A DNA stretch of 35,462 bases, from NCBI GenBank assembly GCA_024638645.1, contig JAHEJX010000031.1, positions 1-35,462 of the forward strand, given 5' to 3'. Each line of letters opens with the position of its first letter. Within the stretch, counting starts at the first letter, position 1. This stretch comes from Actinomycetes bacterium (lineage in GTDB: Bacteria; Actinomycetota; Acidimicrobiia; Spongiisociales; UBA5794). Under the pieces are notes generated by a model, which was not told the origin of the DNA, searched no databases, and worked only from the letters and a program-made list of their open reading frames with translations. This document shows, one piece after another, positions 27,181 to 34,522 of this stretch. Made by a program: the position numbers and the translations under genes.

Positions 27181-28842
27181 ATGAGCCGTTTCTCCGCAGG
27201 TAGGGCTGCACTTATCGCGACAGCCACGATGCTGTTCGTGTCCTCTCTCACAAGCGCCGCGGTGGCGCACCCAGATCATCAGGACGAAGCTCCCGGGAAG
27301 AATGTTCCCGTCCCCGAATCAGAAGCCGAGCGGCAGTTCGCTCTGGTGTCGGCACTCGAACTCGCCGACATGCAGGCAAGCCTTGAATCGATTGGCTTGA
27401 CCCGATGCATCAACGGCGACGCCGCCGGCTATGCCTGCGACGGAGTGGATCTCATCTCCTTTGTGCCGCTGTCCACCCTCGGCGGCGGCGAGGGCAACGA
27501 CCTGTGGGGTTGGACCCACAACAAGAGCGGCCGCGAGTTCGCAATCATGGGAAGAACGACCGGCGTGACTTTCGTTGAAATCACGAACCCGAAAAACCCC
27601 AAGGTGATCGGCACCCTGCCGAGCCACAGCTTTTCATCCATTTGGCGGGACTTGAAGGTCTACGACGACCATGTCTTCATCGTGTCGGAGGCACAGCAGT
27701 CGGGCCTCCAGGTATTCGACCTCACTGAACTGCTGTCGCAGAAGCAGATACCGCATGTCTTCACGGAAACTGCTCACCTGCCGGCTTGGTCGAATGCTCA
27801 CAACATCGCCGTCAACGCGGACACAGGCTTCGCATACGTCGTAGGGTCCAACACTTGTGGAGGCGGTCTCCATATGGTGAACCTCAACGATCCCAGGGCT
27901 CCGGTCAGCGCCGGATGCTTCTCGGCCGACGGCTACACCCATGACGTCCAGTGCGTGTTATACCAGGGCACCGACACGGATCATGTGGGCAGTGAGATCT
28001 GTTTTGCGTCGAACGAGGACACTCTGACGATCGTCGATGTGACGAACAAGGCGACGCCGGTCCAGCTCTCCCGAAAGCCATACGCCGGAGTCGGCTACAG
28101 CCACCAAGGCTGGCTCACCGAGAACCACCGCTACTTCGTTTCTGATGACGAGCTCGACGAGCTCAACGGGGCGCCCAAGACGAAGACATACGTGTGGAAT
28201 CTCAGTGACCTCGACAATCCGGTGGTCGGCTTCACTTTCAATGGTGCGACCGGGGCGATCGATCACAACCAGTACATCCGCGACGGCCGCTCCTACCAGG
28301 CCAACTACAAGGCTGGTCTCCGCATCGTGTCGCTAGATGACATCGCAAGCGACAGCGCCGGCGAGGTCGCGTACTTCGACACCTTCCCGCAGAACAACGC
28401 CGCCCAGTTCGATGGCGCTTGGACGGCGTATCCGTTCTACCGCGCCAACGTGGTAGCGGTCTCGACGATCGACAGGGGACTGTTCATCCTGGGTTACGAA
28501 GGTGAAGCGGGATCGGTCGACGTCGGAGATCTCGAGAACAGTTCCGAGCCGGCCTTCCCGAATCGATGGCGGGCTCGCGGCGTCGTCGAGGTACACGACG
28601 AATCAGGACAGCCGGTGGAAGGCGCTTCGGTCCGGGTGCGGTGGTCCAACGGCAAGACGCGCAATTGTGTGACCGACGCATTGGGGCGCTGCGAGGTAAA
28701 GGTCCTCCGCGGCAACAGGTTCAACAAGGTCTGGTTCCGCGTGGTCGACATCGAGAGCGGTTCAGCGAGCTACACATCGTGGCTCAACCGAGACGCCGAT
28801 GGAGACTCGAACGGCTTCCGCGACAAAGTCAATCGTCCGTAG
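27181..28842 (+). CDS. Secreted choice-of-anchor B family beta-propeller protein
   Basis: 553 residues with an N-terminal signal peptide (about 1-29, cut after AVA before HPDHQ). The body has LVIVD-like repeats: GVTFVEITNPKNPKVIGTLP, SGLQVFDLTELL, GGLHMVNLNDPRAPVSAG, DTLTIVDVTNKATPVQL and TYVWNLSDLDNPVVGF, as in the choice-of-anchor B proteins. A C-terminal Ig-like/CNA-B-like segment (about 465-553) includes EVHDESGQPVEGASVRVRW. Function is unknown; the family is extracellular and sometimes cell-surface. The start is ATG, 23 bases after hypC, with a TACCAT box nine bases upstream, which suggests its own leaderless promoter rather than hydrogenase co-transcription. It converges with the HtrA-like gene, 26 bases apart. 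Confidence 0.82.
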   Translation: MSRFSAGRAALIATATMLFVSSLTSAAVAHPDHQDEAPGKNVPVPESEAERQFALVSALELADMQASLESIGLTRCINGDAAGYACDGVDLISFVPLSTLGGGEGNDLWGWTHNKSGREFAIMGRTTGVTFVEITNPKNPKVIGTLPSHSFSSIWRDLKVYDDHVFIVSEAQQSGLQVFDLTELLSQKQIPHVFTETAHLPAWSNAHNIAVNADTGFAYVVGSNTCGGGLHMVNLNDPRAPVSAGCFSADGYTHDVQCVLYQGTDTDHVGSEICFASNEDTLTIVDVTNKATPVQLSRKPYAGVGYSHQGWLTENHRYFVSDDELDELNGAPKTKTYVWNLSDLDNPVVGFTFNGATGAIDHNQYIRDGRSYQANYKAGLRIVSLDDIASDSAGEVAYFDTFPQNNAAQFDGAWTAYPFYRANVVAVSTIDRGLFILGYEGEAGSVDVGDLENSSEPAFPNRWRARGVVEVHDESGQPVEGASVRVRWSNGKTRNCVTDALGRCEVKVLRGNRFNKVWFRVVDIESGSASYTSWLNRDADGDSNGFRDKVNRP

Positions 28843-28851
28843 TCGTCTACG
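28838..28851. terminator. Short dyad between convergent genes
   Basis: CGTAG-TCGT-CTACG overlaps the stop of the propeller gene, between two converging genes. The stem is only five bases and there is no T tract. Confidence 0.2.
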
Positions 28852-28868
28852 ACGATCGTTGCAGATGG

Positions 28869-29840
28869 TCACCCCACCGTTTCCACAAGATTGCCTGAGC
28901 CATCGAGCGCGGATCCGGGTGGTCGAGTGCCTGTAAAGCCCTCGGCGATATCTACGGCCACATCGATGGGGACTGCGAATCCGAGTCCGTCCGAGCCCCC
29001 CGAGCGGGATGCGATTGCGATGTTTACGCCGATGATTCGGCCGTAACGGTCTGCCAGCGGACCGCCCGAATTGCCTGAGTTGATCGAAGCGTCAGTTTGA
29101 ATGAGGTTGCGAACGACTGTCCCGCTCAGACGCAAGGACCGATCGTCGGCAGAAACTATGCCGGACGTCACTGTCTGCTGAAATCCGAGTGGGCTCCCGA
29201 TCGCAACGGTCAGCTGACCGACTCTCGGGTCGGCGCCGAGCGCAAGCGGGGCAGGCTCCAAACCACGCGGGTCGACGGCGATGACTGCCACGTCCTGGCC
29301 GGCATCGGTTCCAACAACCTGTCCTATCCGGGTCGACCCGTCGGCGAATCGAATTCGTACTTGCGATGCTCGCCCAACGACGTGAGCCGCGGTGAGGATA
29401 TGTCCTTCCTCGTCGTAGACGAAGCCTGAACCGACGCCGCCGTTGCGCTCGATTTGAACAACGGTGTTCAGGAGTGCTTCGGCGACGTCGGCAACCGGTT
29501 CATCGGCAAACGGAGCGGCAATGAGGCTCTCGGGAGAGGGCGTAGCCGGCATCGTTTCAGGCGCAGTCGCTGCCGCATCCGGGGCGACCGTTCCCGGTGA
29601 CGCAGCAGCAACATCTGGATCGGAAGATGCAGTCAAAGGGCCCAAGCCGAGGAGGAAGACCACGGCGAGTGTTAGCAAACCTCCTGCGCCGAACCACCGT
29701 AGGCGACTCACCCGAGTCACCTGCCGGGACCGGAGGGGAACTGTCCCGTGGGTTGTTGGGCTCACAGATGTGACACCTGGCGGAGAGAGAGGGAGATCGC
29801 GCCAGCTACGGCCGGTTGGAATGCCTTCCTGGGTCGCCAT
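28869..29840 (-). CDS. Membrane-anchored HtrA-like serine protease without PDZ domain
   Basis: 323 residues. The N-terminal 50 residues are cytoplasmic, a single membrane segment spans about 50-68 (WFGAGGLLTLAVVFLLGLG), and a Thr/Pro/Ala-rich linker (about 75-110) leads to a trypsin-like domain. The catalytic triad is LTAAHVV (His153), QDVAVIAV (Asp183) and INSGNSGGPL (Ser258). The C terminus stops soon after the protease core (VPIDVAVDIAEGF), so the PDZ domain typical of HtrA is missing. A role in extracytoplasmic protein quality control is family inference. I start at the ATG with GAGGAGG nine bases upstream; a longer reading has no site. It is 113 bases downstream of the selenoprotein gene on the same strand. 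Confidence 0.88.
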   Translation of the reverse strand: MATQEGIPTGRSWRDLPLSPPGVTSVSPTTHGTVPLRSRQVTRVSRLRWFGAGGLLTLAVVFLLGLGPLTASSDPDVAAASPGTVAPDAAATAPETMPATPSPESLIAAPFADEPVADVAEALLNTVVQIERNGGVGSGFVYDEEGHILTAAHVVGRASQVRIRFADGSTRIGQVVGTDAGQDVAVIAVDPRGLEPAPLALGADPRVGQLTVAIGSPLGFQQTVTSGIVSADDRSLRLSGTVVRNLIQTDASINSGNSGGPLADRYGRIIGVNIAIASRSGGSDGLGFAVPIDVAVDIAEGFTGTRPPGSALDGSGNLVETVG

Positions 29841-29953
29841 GGATCTCGCCTCCTCGACTTGGTGACGACAACGTATGACAGCTCGGGTAAACCGGACATA
29901 AAGAAACACATTGAGGCGGACCGGCACCGTTACCAACTTGATACCCGTCGCAG

Positions 29954-30916
29954 TCAGCCGCCGAATCCACCCGGCATCTCGATGAGGGCCGGCCCTGACT
30001 GGGCCGCCTCGACCAATGCCAGCGCCGCTTCAAAGACCGCGGCGTGCCGTTCTGGACGGTTGGCAGGGCCGAGCGGCCTGCCGAACGGATGGCTGGTGAT
30101 CAGGGTCCGGGGCAGGCTCATGTCCCGGGCGACGAAGCGGAACGCAGCAACGAACACACCCACCGTCGCCACCCCGGCTTCCTCGACCGCCCTTGCAACG
30201 TGTCCGACCGACACGTGGCACACGGGTCAGACCGGAACCAGGATCAAAACGTCGATGTCGGCCGCCCGGATGGTGTCGACCCAGTCGGGGAGTGCTCGGC
30301 GGCGCAATCTGCCCTGGGATGTAGCACCGGGGAACGAGTAGAGCGTGTCGGCCACCGACCCGATCCTCCCCGATTTTGCAGCGGCCACGAGCGCGTCGCG
30401 AGGAAACACAACGTTGTGGTCGACAACGGCGCTGCGAATGTCGTATCCGCCATGCCGCACTCGGAGATCGTCGCGCGAGATGTCGCGAGGTATGGCGGAG
30501 AGCACAGGGGACTCTCTCATGAAGTCCCCGATGCGGGCCACCGCCTCCGGCTGCGTCATGTCTGGTTCACCGAACGGCATCGGATCGTCTCCGGCTGCGA
30601 AATGTCCGGACGACGTGAGCAGACCGACCCGGCATTCGCTGAGGGGCTTGGCCGGCGGGGCCCACGGCGCAGTGTCGTACGCGTAGGCGGGGACCGCACC
30701 CTCGCCGGGGTCATAGGCGCGAACCTGCCAGGCTATGACGAGCTCGTGGAGCTCTGCGACTGATCCGGTGTCGAACGAAGCGCCGATCGCGCCGAGTATT
30801 TGGCTGATCGCTTCACCGGCCATTTCCGGGTCGAGCTTCTTCAGAAACTTGAAAGAGAGATCCCCGCGGCTTCCGTAGGAGAACGAGTTCTTGAACTCCT
30901 CGAAACTCTCAGCCAT
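29954..30916 (-). CDS. Selenoprotein of the glycine/sarcosine/betaine/D-proline reductase B family (GrdB/PrdB-like), in-frame UGA read as selenocysteine
   Basis: Read through the UGA at 30229-30227, the frame gives 320 residues with selenocysteine at position 230 in a U-P-V-C motif (Cys233), preceded by VLILVPV and followed by HVSVGHVARAVEEAGVATV. The order matches GrdB/PrdB-like proteins: CRVGLLTSSGHF, then SAVVDHNVVFPRDAL, the hysf-like SVADTLYSFPGAT, then LVPV-U-PVCH and GRPLGP with a helix at the end. Upstream and downstream pieces are in the same frame, and the downstream piece continues the family fold. A SECIS-like hairpin follows the UGA. True GrdB and PrdB act in amino-acid reductases; the substrate of this free-standing homologue is unknown. 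The ATG overlaps the CoA-binding gene stop in TGATG. An automatic call would truncate it at 229 residues or label it a pseudogene. Confidence 0.87.
30194..30220 (-). promoter_or_regulatory. Bacterial SECIS element of the GrdB-like selenoprotein gene
   Basis: The hairpin begins seven bases after the UGA. Read on minus, the upper stem is a perfect seven-pair ACGTGTC/GACACGT closing the loop GGTCG (30209-30205); the lower stem is TGC/GCA, separated by one C-T mismatch. The loop G begins 18 bases after the UGA, almost the same distance as the GGUC loop of E. coli fdhF (about 19). This is the SelB-binding signal expected for selenocysteine insertion. Confidence 0.85.
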
Positions 30917-31311
30917 CAGGCTTTGACGCGGGTCTGCACCATGATGCAGGCGTCGATGAGGGAGTCGAACCCGTTGCCCTCGATGTACCTGCGAACCTCG
31001 GGAGAAGATGATCCAGGCTGCATCCAAACAAGGCGGTATCCGAGCTGCGCCGCTTCCTCGAGAACCTGCAGTGACACCTCAGGAGGCACAACGAAGTTCA
31101 CGATCGAAGCAGGCTCCGGCAGATCCCCAAGTGAGGCAAAGGCCGGGTCGCCATCGACGGTGGATCGATTGGGATTGACGGGATAGACGTCGTATCCCTT
31201 CGATTTGAGGTCGCGGTAGATAACCGATCCGTACTTGCCTGGATCGTCGTTGGCGCCGACGACGGCGATTGTGACGTCGGGTTGTTGCAATGCAGCTGAA
31301 ACAGGGTCCAT
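30916..31311 (-). CDS. CoA-binding protein (YccU-like Rossmann domain)
   Basis: 131 residues of the CoA_binding family, related to the N-terminal domain of succinyl-CoA synthetase alpha subunit. The motif VTIAVVGANDDPGKYG begins the Rossmann fold; GYDVYPVNPNRSTVDG and PASIVNFVVPPEVSLQVLEEAAQLG follow, with LVWMQPGSSSPEVRRYIEG near the end. No catalytic residues are known for the stand-alone form. I prefer the ATG giving MDPVSAALQQ; an ATG 13 codons upstream (31350) is also open and equally weak in ribosome-binding sequence. The stop overlaps the selenoprotein ATG in TGATG, so the two proteins are made together. Confidence 0.85.
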   Translation of the reverse strand: MDPVSAALQQPDVTIAVVGANDDPGKYGSVIYRDLKSKGYDVYPVNPNRSTVDGDPAFASLGDLPEPASIVNFVVPPEVSLQVLEEAAQLGYRLVWMQPGSSSPEVRRYIEGNGFDSLIDACIMVQTRVKA

Positions 31312-31374
31312 GGCTCTCAAATGTGGCGACTGTGCGGCAACGCTAGCCATTGCCAGGATGTTCCCGGACGCGGA

Positions 31375-31815
31375 TTATCGGTGCCCGGGAACGCGTGTGC
31401 CGAACCGCTGGTAGTAGGTGTCGGGGGTGTCTTCCCGCATCGTTTGGCGGAGGTCGATCTCGATCTTGGCCAGATCAACCTCATCTTCGACGTCGAGGGG
31501 ATCCACCCAGTCCTGGTGAGTCAGATCGATGGTGGTGTGAGGCTCGACCTCTTCAGCCGGGCCTACAGTGCCTCGCCCGTCGTACTTGGAGGCCGTCTCA
31601 TGATTGAGGTTGCGGCGGACGGAGTCGGGGAGCTCGAGACGCGGCACGTCATTCTCTTCGAGCATCTCCTCGTGAGCTTCCGGAAGTCCCGTTGTGAAAT
31701 AGCGGCTCTTCGCGTCTCCGGGTCCGCTGCGGTGTGCTTCTGAGTTGATGTGCTTGTTGGGCCGCACTGCCACCCCACCTTTGGCTGCCTTCTCATCGTA
31801 GCGACAAGTAGCCAC
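31375..31815 (-). CDS. Unknown acidic hydrophilic protein
   Basis: 146 residues with many Asp/Glu residues and no membrane segment or signal peptide. I do not recognise the family. Visible features are RPNKHINSEAHRSGPGDAKS near the N terminus, LPDSVRRNLNHETASKYDGRG in the middle, and a very acidic stretch DPLDVEDEVDLAKIEIDL before the end. It looks largely helical or disordered. The start is GTG; an internal Met is too late to be likely. It lies 63 bases upstream of the CoA-binding gene, same strand, and 89 bases from the divergent histidine kinase, so it may head the selenoprotein transcript. Confidence 0.6.
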   Translation of the reverse strand: MATCRYDEKAAKGGVAVRPNKHINSEAHRSGPGDAKSRYFTTGLPEAHEEMLEENDVPRLELPDSVRRNLNHETASKYDGRGTVGPAEEVEPHTTIDLTHQDWVDPLDVEDEVDLAKIEIDLRQTMREDTPDTYYQRFGTRVPGHR

Positions 31816-31904
31816 GATCTACACAGCCAATTGTGGGCGAACGAAGGGACTAGTCAGTCAGGCATCAGGGCAAATGGCCCCCAGTGTTAGCACCAATTCG
31901 GCCG

Positions 31905-33395
31905 ATGAATAGTGAGATGAAGGGCGGATTCACATCGCACAGCCTCCGCCGCGGCATGGTCGCGGTGTCAGTTGCCGGCGGCATCGGAATGATGCTGGTG
32001 GCCTTTGCTCTCGCCTTTTCCAACGCCGCTTCGGCTCGTGAAATCGCCGAGAGCTCCCAGGAACTGCAATGGGCCAATGCCACTGCCGGCGCTAGTGCTG
32101 TCAGCAGGGCCGCCTTGAATCAGGCTCTTGTCTTCACGGTCGACGTAGCTCTTGATGTGGCGACCGAGGAAGCAGCGGAAATCGCCAGAGCTGAGGCTCG
32201 CAGCTCACTGAGCATTCTCAGCGAATACGTCATGAGTGCTCCCGACCGCTCCCACAGTGATGTTCTCGAGGTCGAGGACCTCATCACCACCGGTCTCAGT
32301 GCTCTCAGCTTGATGGAAGACGGCAACATTCGCGAAGCCGACACTCTGCTCACGAGAGAGTTCGAACCTTCGTACAAGATCGCCACGACGGAACTGCGTG
32401 ACCGCCAGGAGACCCAAGCGGCGCGCATCGAAAACGCTGCCTCGAGCGCAGGCAGAACGGAAAACATCACCCGACTCATCGTGACGCTCCTCATCCCCGC
32501 TGCAGCAATCATCATCCATCAGCTCATCATCCGCAGGCAGTACCGCGAGCGCGAAGTCCATATGGAAGCTCAGGTCGAGGCGGAGAGGGAACTGAACCGC
32601 TCCAAGGACGAATTCATTGCGGGCATCTCGCACGAGCTACGTACCCCCTTGACCAGCATCTACGGCTTTTCTGAACATCTCCTCGAGAACGGCTTCGTCG
32701 ATCCGAGCGAGTCGCTCGAGCTCATCACCATGATCAATGACGACTCTGCCGAGTTGAGCCGGATGGTTGACGACTTGTTGGCGGCGGCACGCATCGACGC
32801 CGAGGCGATTTGGTACGAAGTCGATCCGCTCGAGCTCAAGGCCGAGGTCGAGCATCTGGTCGCTCGATTTGGACGGAGCGGCACCAGCGTCGCCGTCGTC
32901 GGTGCCCGCACCATTGGCATGGCAGACAGGTCCCGCCTCCGCCAGATCCTGCGCAACCTCATTTCGAATGCGGACCGCCACGGCGGCGACAACGTCGAAG
33001 TCGACGTCTCGGTCTCGGATGGTCGAGCCGCCATCCGTGTCATCGACGACGGCCCGGGCGTCAGTGGGGACATGTACGACCGGCTGTTCACCCGCTTCGT
33101 TCACGAGCCAACCGACACACTCACTTCGGGCAGCGTGGGCCTTGGCTTGGCGATCGCCCGCCAGATGGCTCGGGACATGGGCGGCGACCTCACGTATGAG
33201 CGGACGCTCGGTCTCACCGTCTTCACGGTATATCTGCCGCTGGCAGCGACCGACGCCCTTCCCATACCGACCTCCGAAGTTCCCGATGCGCAGTACTACG
33301 ACGGCAAAAACGTTGCCGACGTGATCGACATTGCCCACGCGGCCGAGAGCAGGCAGCAGCCGGACAGCCAGCGGGCTGTCGTGATGTTCGAATGA
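31905..33395 (+). CDS. Orphan sensor histidine kinase
   Basis: 496 residues. Membrane segments at about 18-38 and 188-209 enclose a helical extracytoplasmic sensor (about 40-187). The HisKA motif is FIAGISHELRTPL with phosphoacceptor His243. The ATPase domain has the N-box NLISNADRHGG, G1 DDGPGV, F-box LFTRFVH and G2 GSVGLGLAIARQM, all intact. A 40-residue C-terminal tail follows. No response regulator is adjacent. The start is uncertain: I chose the ATG at 31905, but the frame opens with a GTG at 31884 and there is another ATG at 31917, none with a good ribosome-binding site. Its stop overlaps the ATG of the Thr-rich surface protein (ATGA). Confidence 0.88.
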   Translation: MNSEMKGGFTSHSLRRGMVAVSVAGGIGMMLVAFALAFSNAASAREIAESSQELQWANATAGASAVSRAALNQALVFTVDVALDVATEEAAEIARAEARSSLSILSEYVMSAPDRSHSDVLEVEDLITTGLSALSLMEDGNIREADTLLTREFEPSYKIATTELRDRQETQAARIENAASSAGRTENITRLIVTLLIPAAAIIIHQLIIRRQYREREVHMEAQVEAERELNRSKDEFIAGISHELRTPLTSIYGFSEHLLENGFVDPSESLELITMINDDSAELSRMVDDLLAAARIDAEAIWYEVDPLELKAEVEHLVARFGRSGTSVAVVGARTIGMADRSRLRQILRNLISNADRHGGDNVEVDVSVSDGRAAIRVIDDGPGVSGDMYDRLFTRFVHEPTDTLTSGSVGLGLAIARQMARDMGGDLTYERTLGLTVFTVYLPLAATDALPIPTSEVPDAQYYDGKNVADVIDIAHAAESRQQPDSQRAVVMFE

Positions 33396-34522
33396 GGCGG
33401 ATGTGGGTGGTCGTTTGCGCCGTTGCAGTTTGGATGCTTGCGATGGGATTCCTGACTCAATCAACTCGCGCCGAAGCCGAATCCGCATCGTTCCAATACC
33501 TCGATCGCTTCGAAAGCGGCACATTCAACGGCGACAACGGCACCGATAGCTACAACGGACCGTGGTGGGAAGCCCTCGACTGGGGCGGCCACAACAACGG
33601 CTTCGTGACGGTTGAAAGCGGTGGCAACTGCCCCACCGACAGGTGCGCCCAAATCGCCGGCGAACCATTCCCTTTCCTGGGAACCGGCTTGTATCGCTGG
33701 GCGGACACCGAGGGCGCCTCCCAGGTGAAGATCCGGTTCCGCTACGCCTTGGATGTCAACGCGTCCACCAATGGCTATGTCAACGTAGCCGCCTTCGACG
33801 GCGCCACGTGGCACTCGGTTGGCACGATCCGGCTCGTAGACCATGCTGACGATGAAGACGACGACATTCACACCAAGTCGATCACCGTGTCTCAGCACGC
33901 GCACCGCGACTTCATGGTCGGCTTCTTTGCACACGGCGACTGGGATGCCGTCTTCTCCCTAGACAACGTCGAGGTGTTTGGAGCTTGGGACCAGGGTTCG
34001 ACAACGACCACGACAACAACTCTGCCGGTTACGACGACCACTCTGCCGCCGATCATCACTACGACTACAACGACTGCCCCAACCACCACCACCACAACGA
34101 CAACAACAACGGCTCCGCCCGTTAGTACGACAACGACTGCAGCGCCGCGATCGACCACGACGACGACTCTTGTGCCGGGCACAACGACCGCCGTTCCCAC
34201 CACGACTGTCGCAGCCCTTCCGCCGACGACTGTTCCTCCGCCAACCACCGTGGCTGTGGCAGCGCCTCAAGTGCCGATCGAGGATGATCGGCGCTACAAC
34301 TCGAAGTTGGCCTTGATCAGCGCCAACGTCGGGGGCGAAATCATGTCGTTGCCGGCCCCTGAGGAGGAGGTCGTGGCCCCCGGACCCGTGACACAGATCA
34401 TGGCTTCGCTCACCACTACCGCAATAACCGTACGATCACATCTGCTCTCCGCCATGGCGCTGGGCTTACTCATAGCGATCGCTGCCATCTGGGGCCTCGG
34501 CAAACGGGAATCGGCTGGCTAG
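33392..34522 (+). CDS. Secreted surface protein with Thr-rich stalk and C-terminal membrane anchor
   Basis: 376 residues. Signal peptide at about 1-28 (VVVCAVAVWMLAMGF core), then a jelly-roll-like extracellular domain (about 35-200) with YLDRFESGTFNGDNG, GPWWEALDWGG, KIRFRYALDVNAS and FSLDNVEVFGAW, similar to carbohydrate-binding modules. A Thr/Pro stalk (about 204-290) follows, and a membrane segment near 350-369 followed by a basic GKRESAG tail. It would be anchored outside the cell. There is no LPXTG motif. Its ATG overlaps the kinase stop (ATGA), so the two are made together; the ligand or function is unknown. Its stop codon overlaps that of the convergent gene in the palindrome CTAG. 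Confidence 0.75.
   Translation: MRRMWVVVCAVAVWMLAMGFLTQSTRAEAESASFQYLDRFESGTFNGDNGTDSYNGPWWEALDWGGHNNGFVTVESGGNCPTDRCAQIAGEPFPFLGTGLYRWADTEGASQVKIRFRYALDVNASTNGYVNVAAFDGATWHSVGTIRLVDHADDEDDDIHTKSITVSQHAHRDFMVGFFAHGDWDAVFSLDNVEVFGAWDQGSTTTTTTTLPVTTTTLPPIITTTTTTAPTTTTTTTTTTAPPVSTTTTAAPRSTTTTTLVPGTTTAVPTTTVAALPPTTVPPPTTVAVAAPQVPIEDDRRYNSKLALISANVGGEIMSLPAPEEEVVAPGPVTQIMASLTTTAITVRSHLLSAMALGLLIAIAAIWGLGKRESAG
34001..34255 (+). repeat. Thr-codon-rich low-complexity tract
   Basis: Runs of ACA, ACC, ACG and ACT codons encode the Thr/Pro stalk. Codon choice varies between repeats, so the tract is held at protein level rather than being a simple DNA microsatellite. Similar Thr runs occur in the sugar dehydrogenase lipoprotein at about 10560-10690. 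Confidence 0.7.

Noticed and set aside
30224-30229. Reading the GrdB-like gene as a pseudogene or two genes
   Set aside because: The break is a single UGA at the catalytic U-x-x-C position with a SECIS hairpin, no frameshift, and no ribosome-binding site for a second gene.
34001-34255. CRISPR-like or tandem DNA repeat
   Set aside because: No unit of constant length or spacers; it is a coding Thr/Pro stalk with varied codons.
34519-34522. Shared CTAG stop palindrome of two convergent genes
   Set aside because: Neat but trivial; overlapping stops between convergent genes are common in compact genomes.
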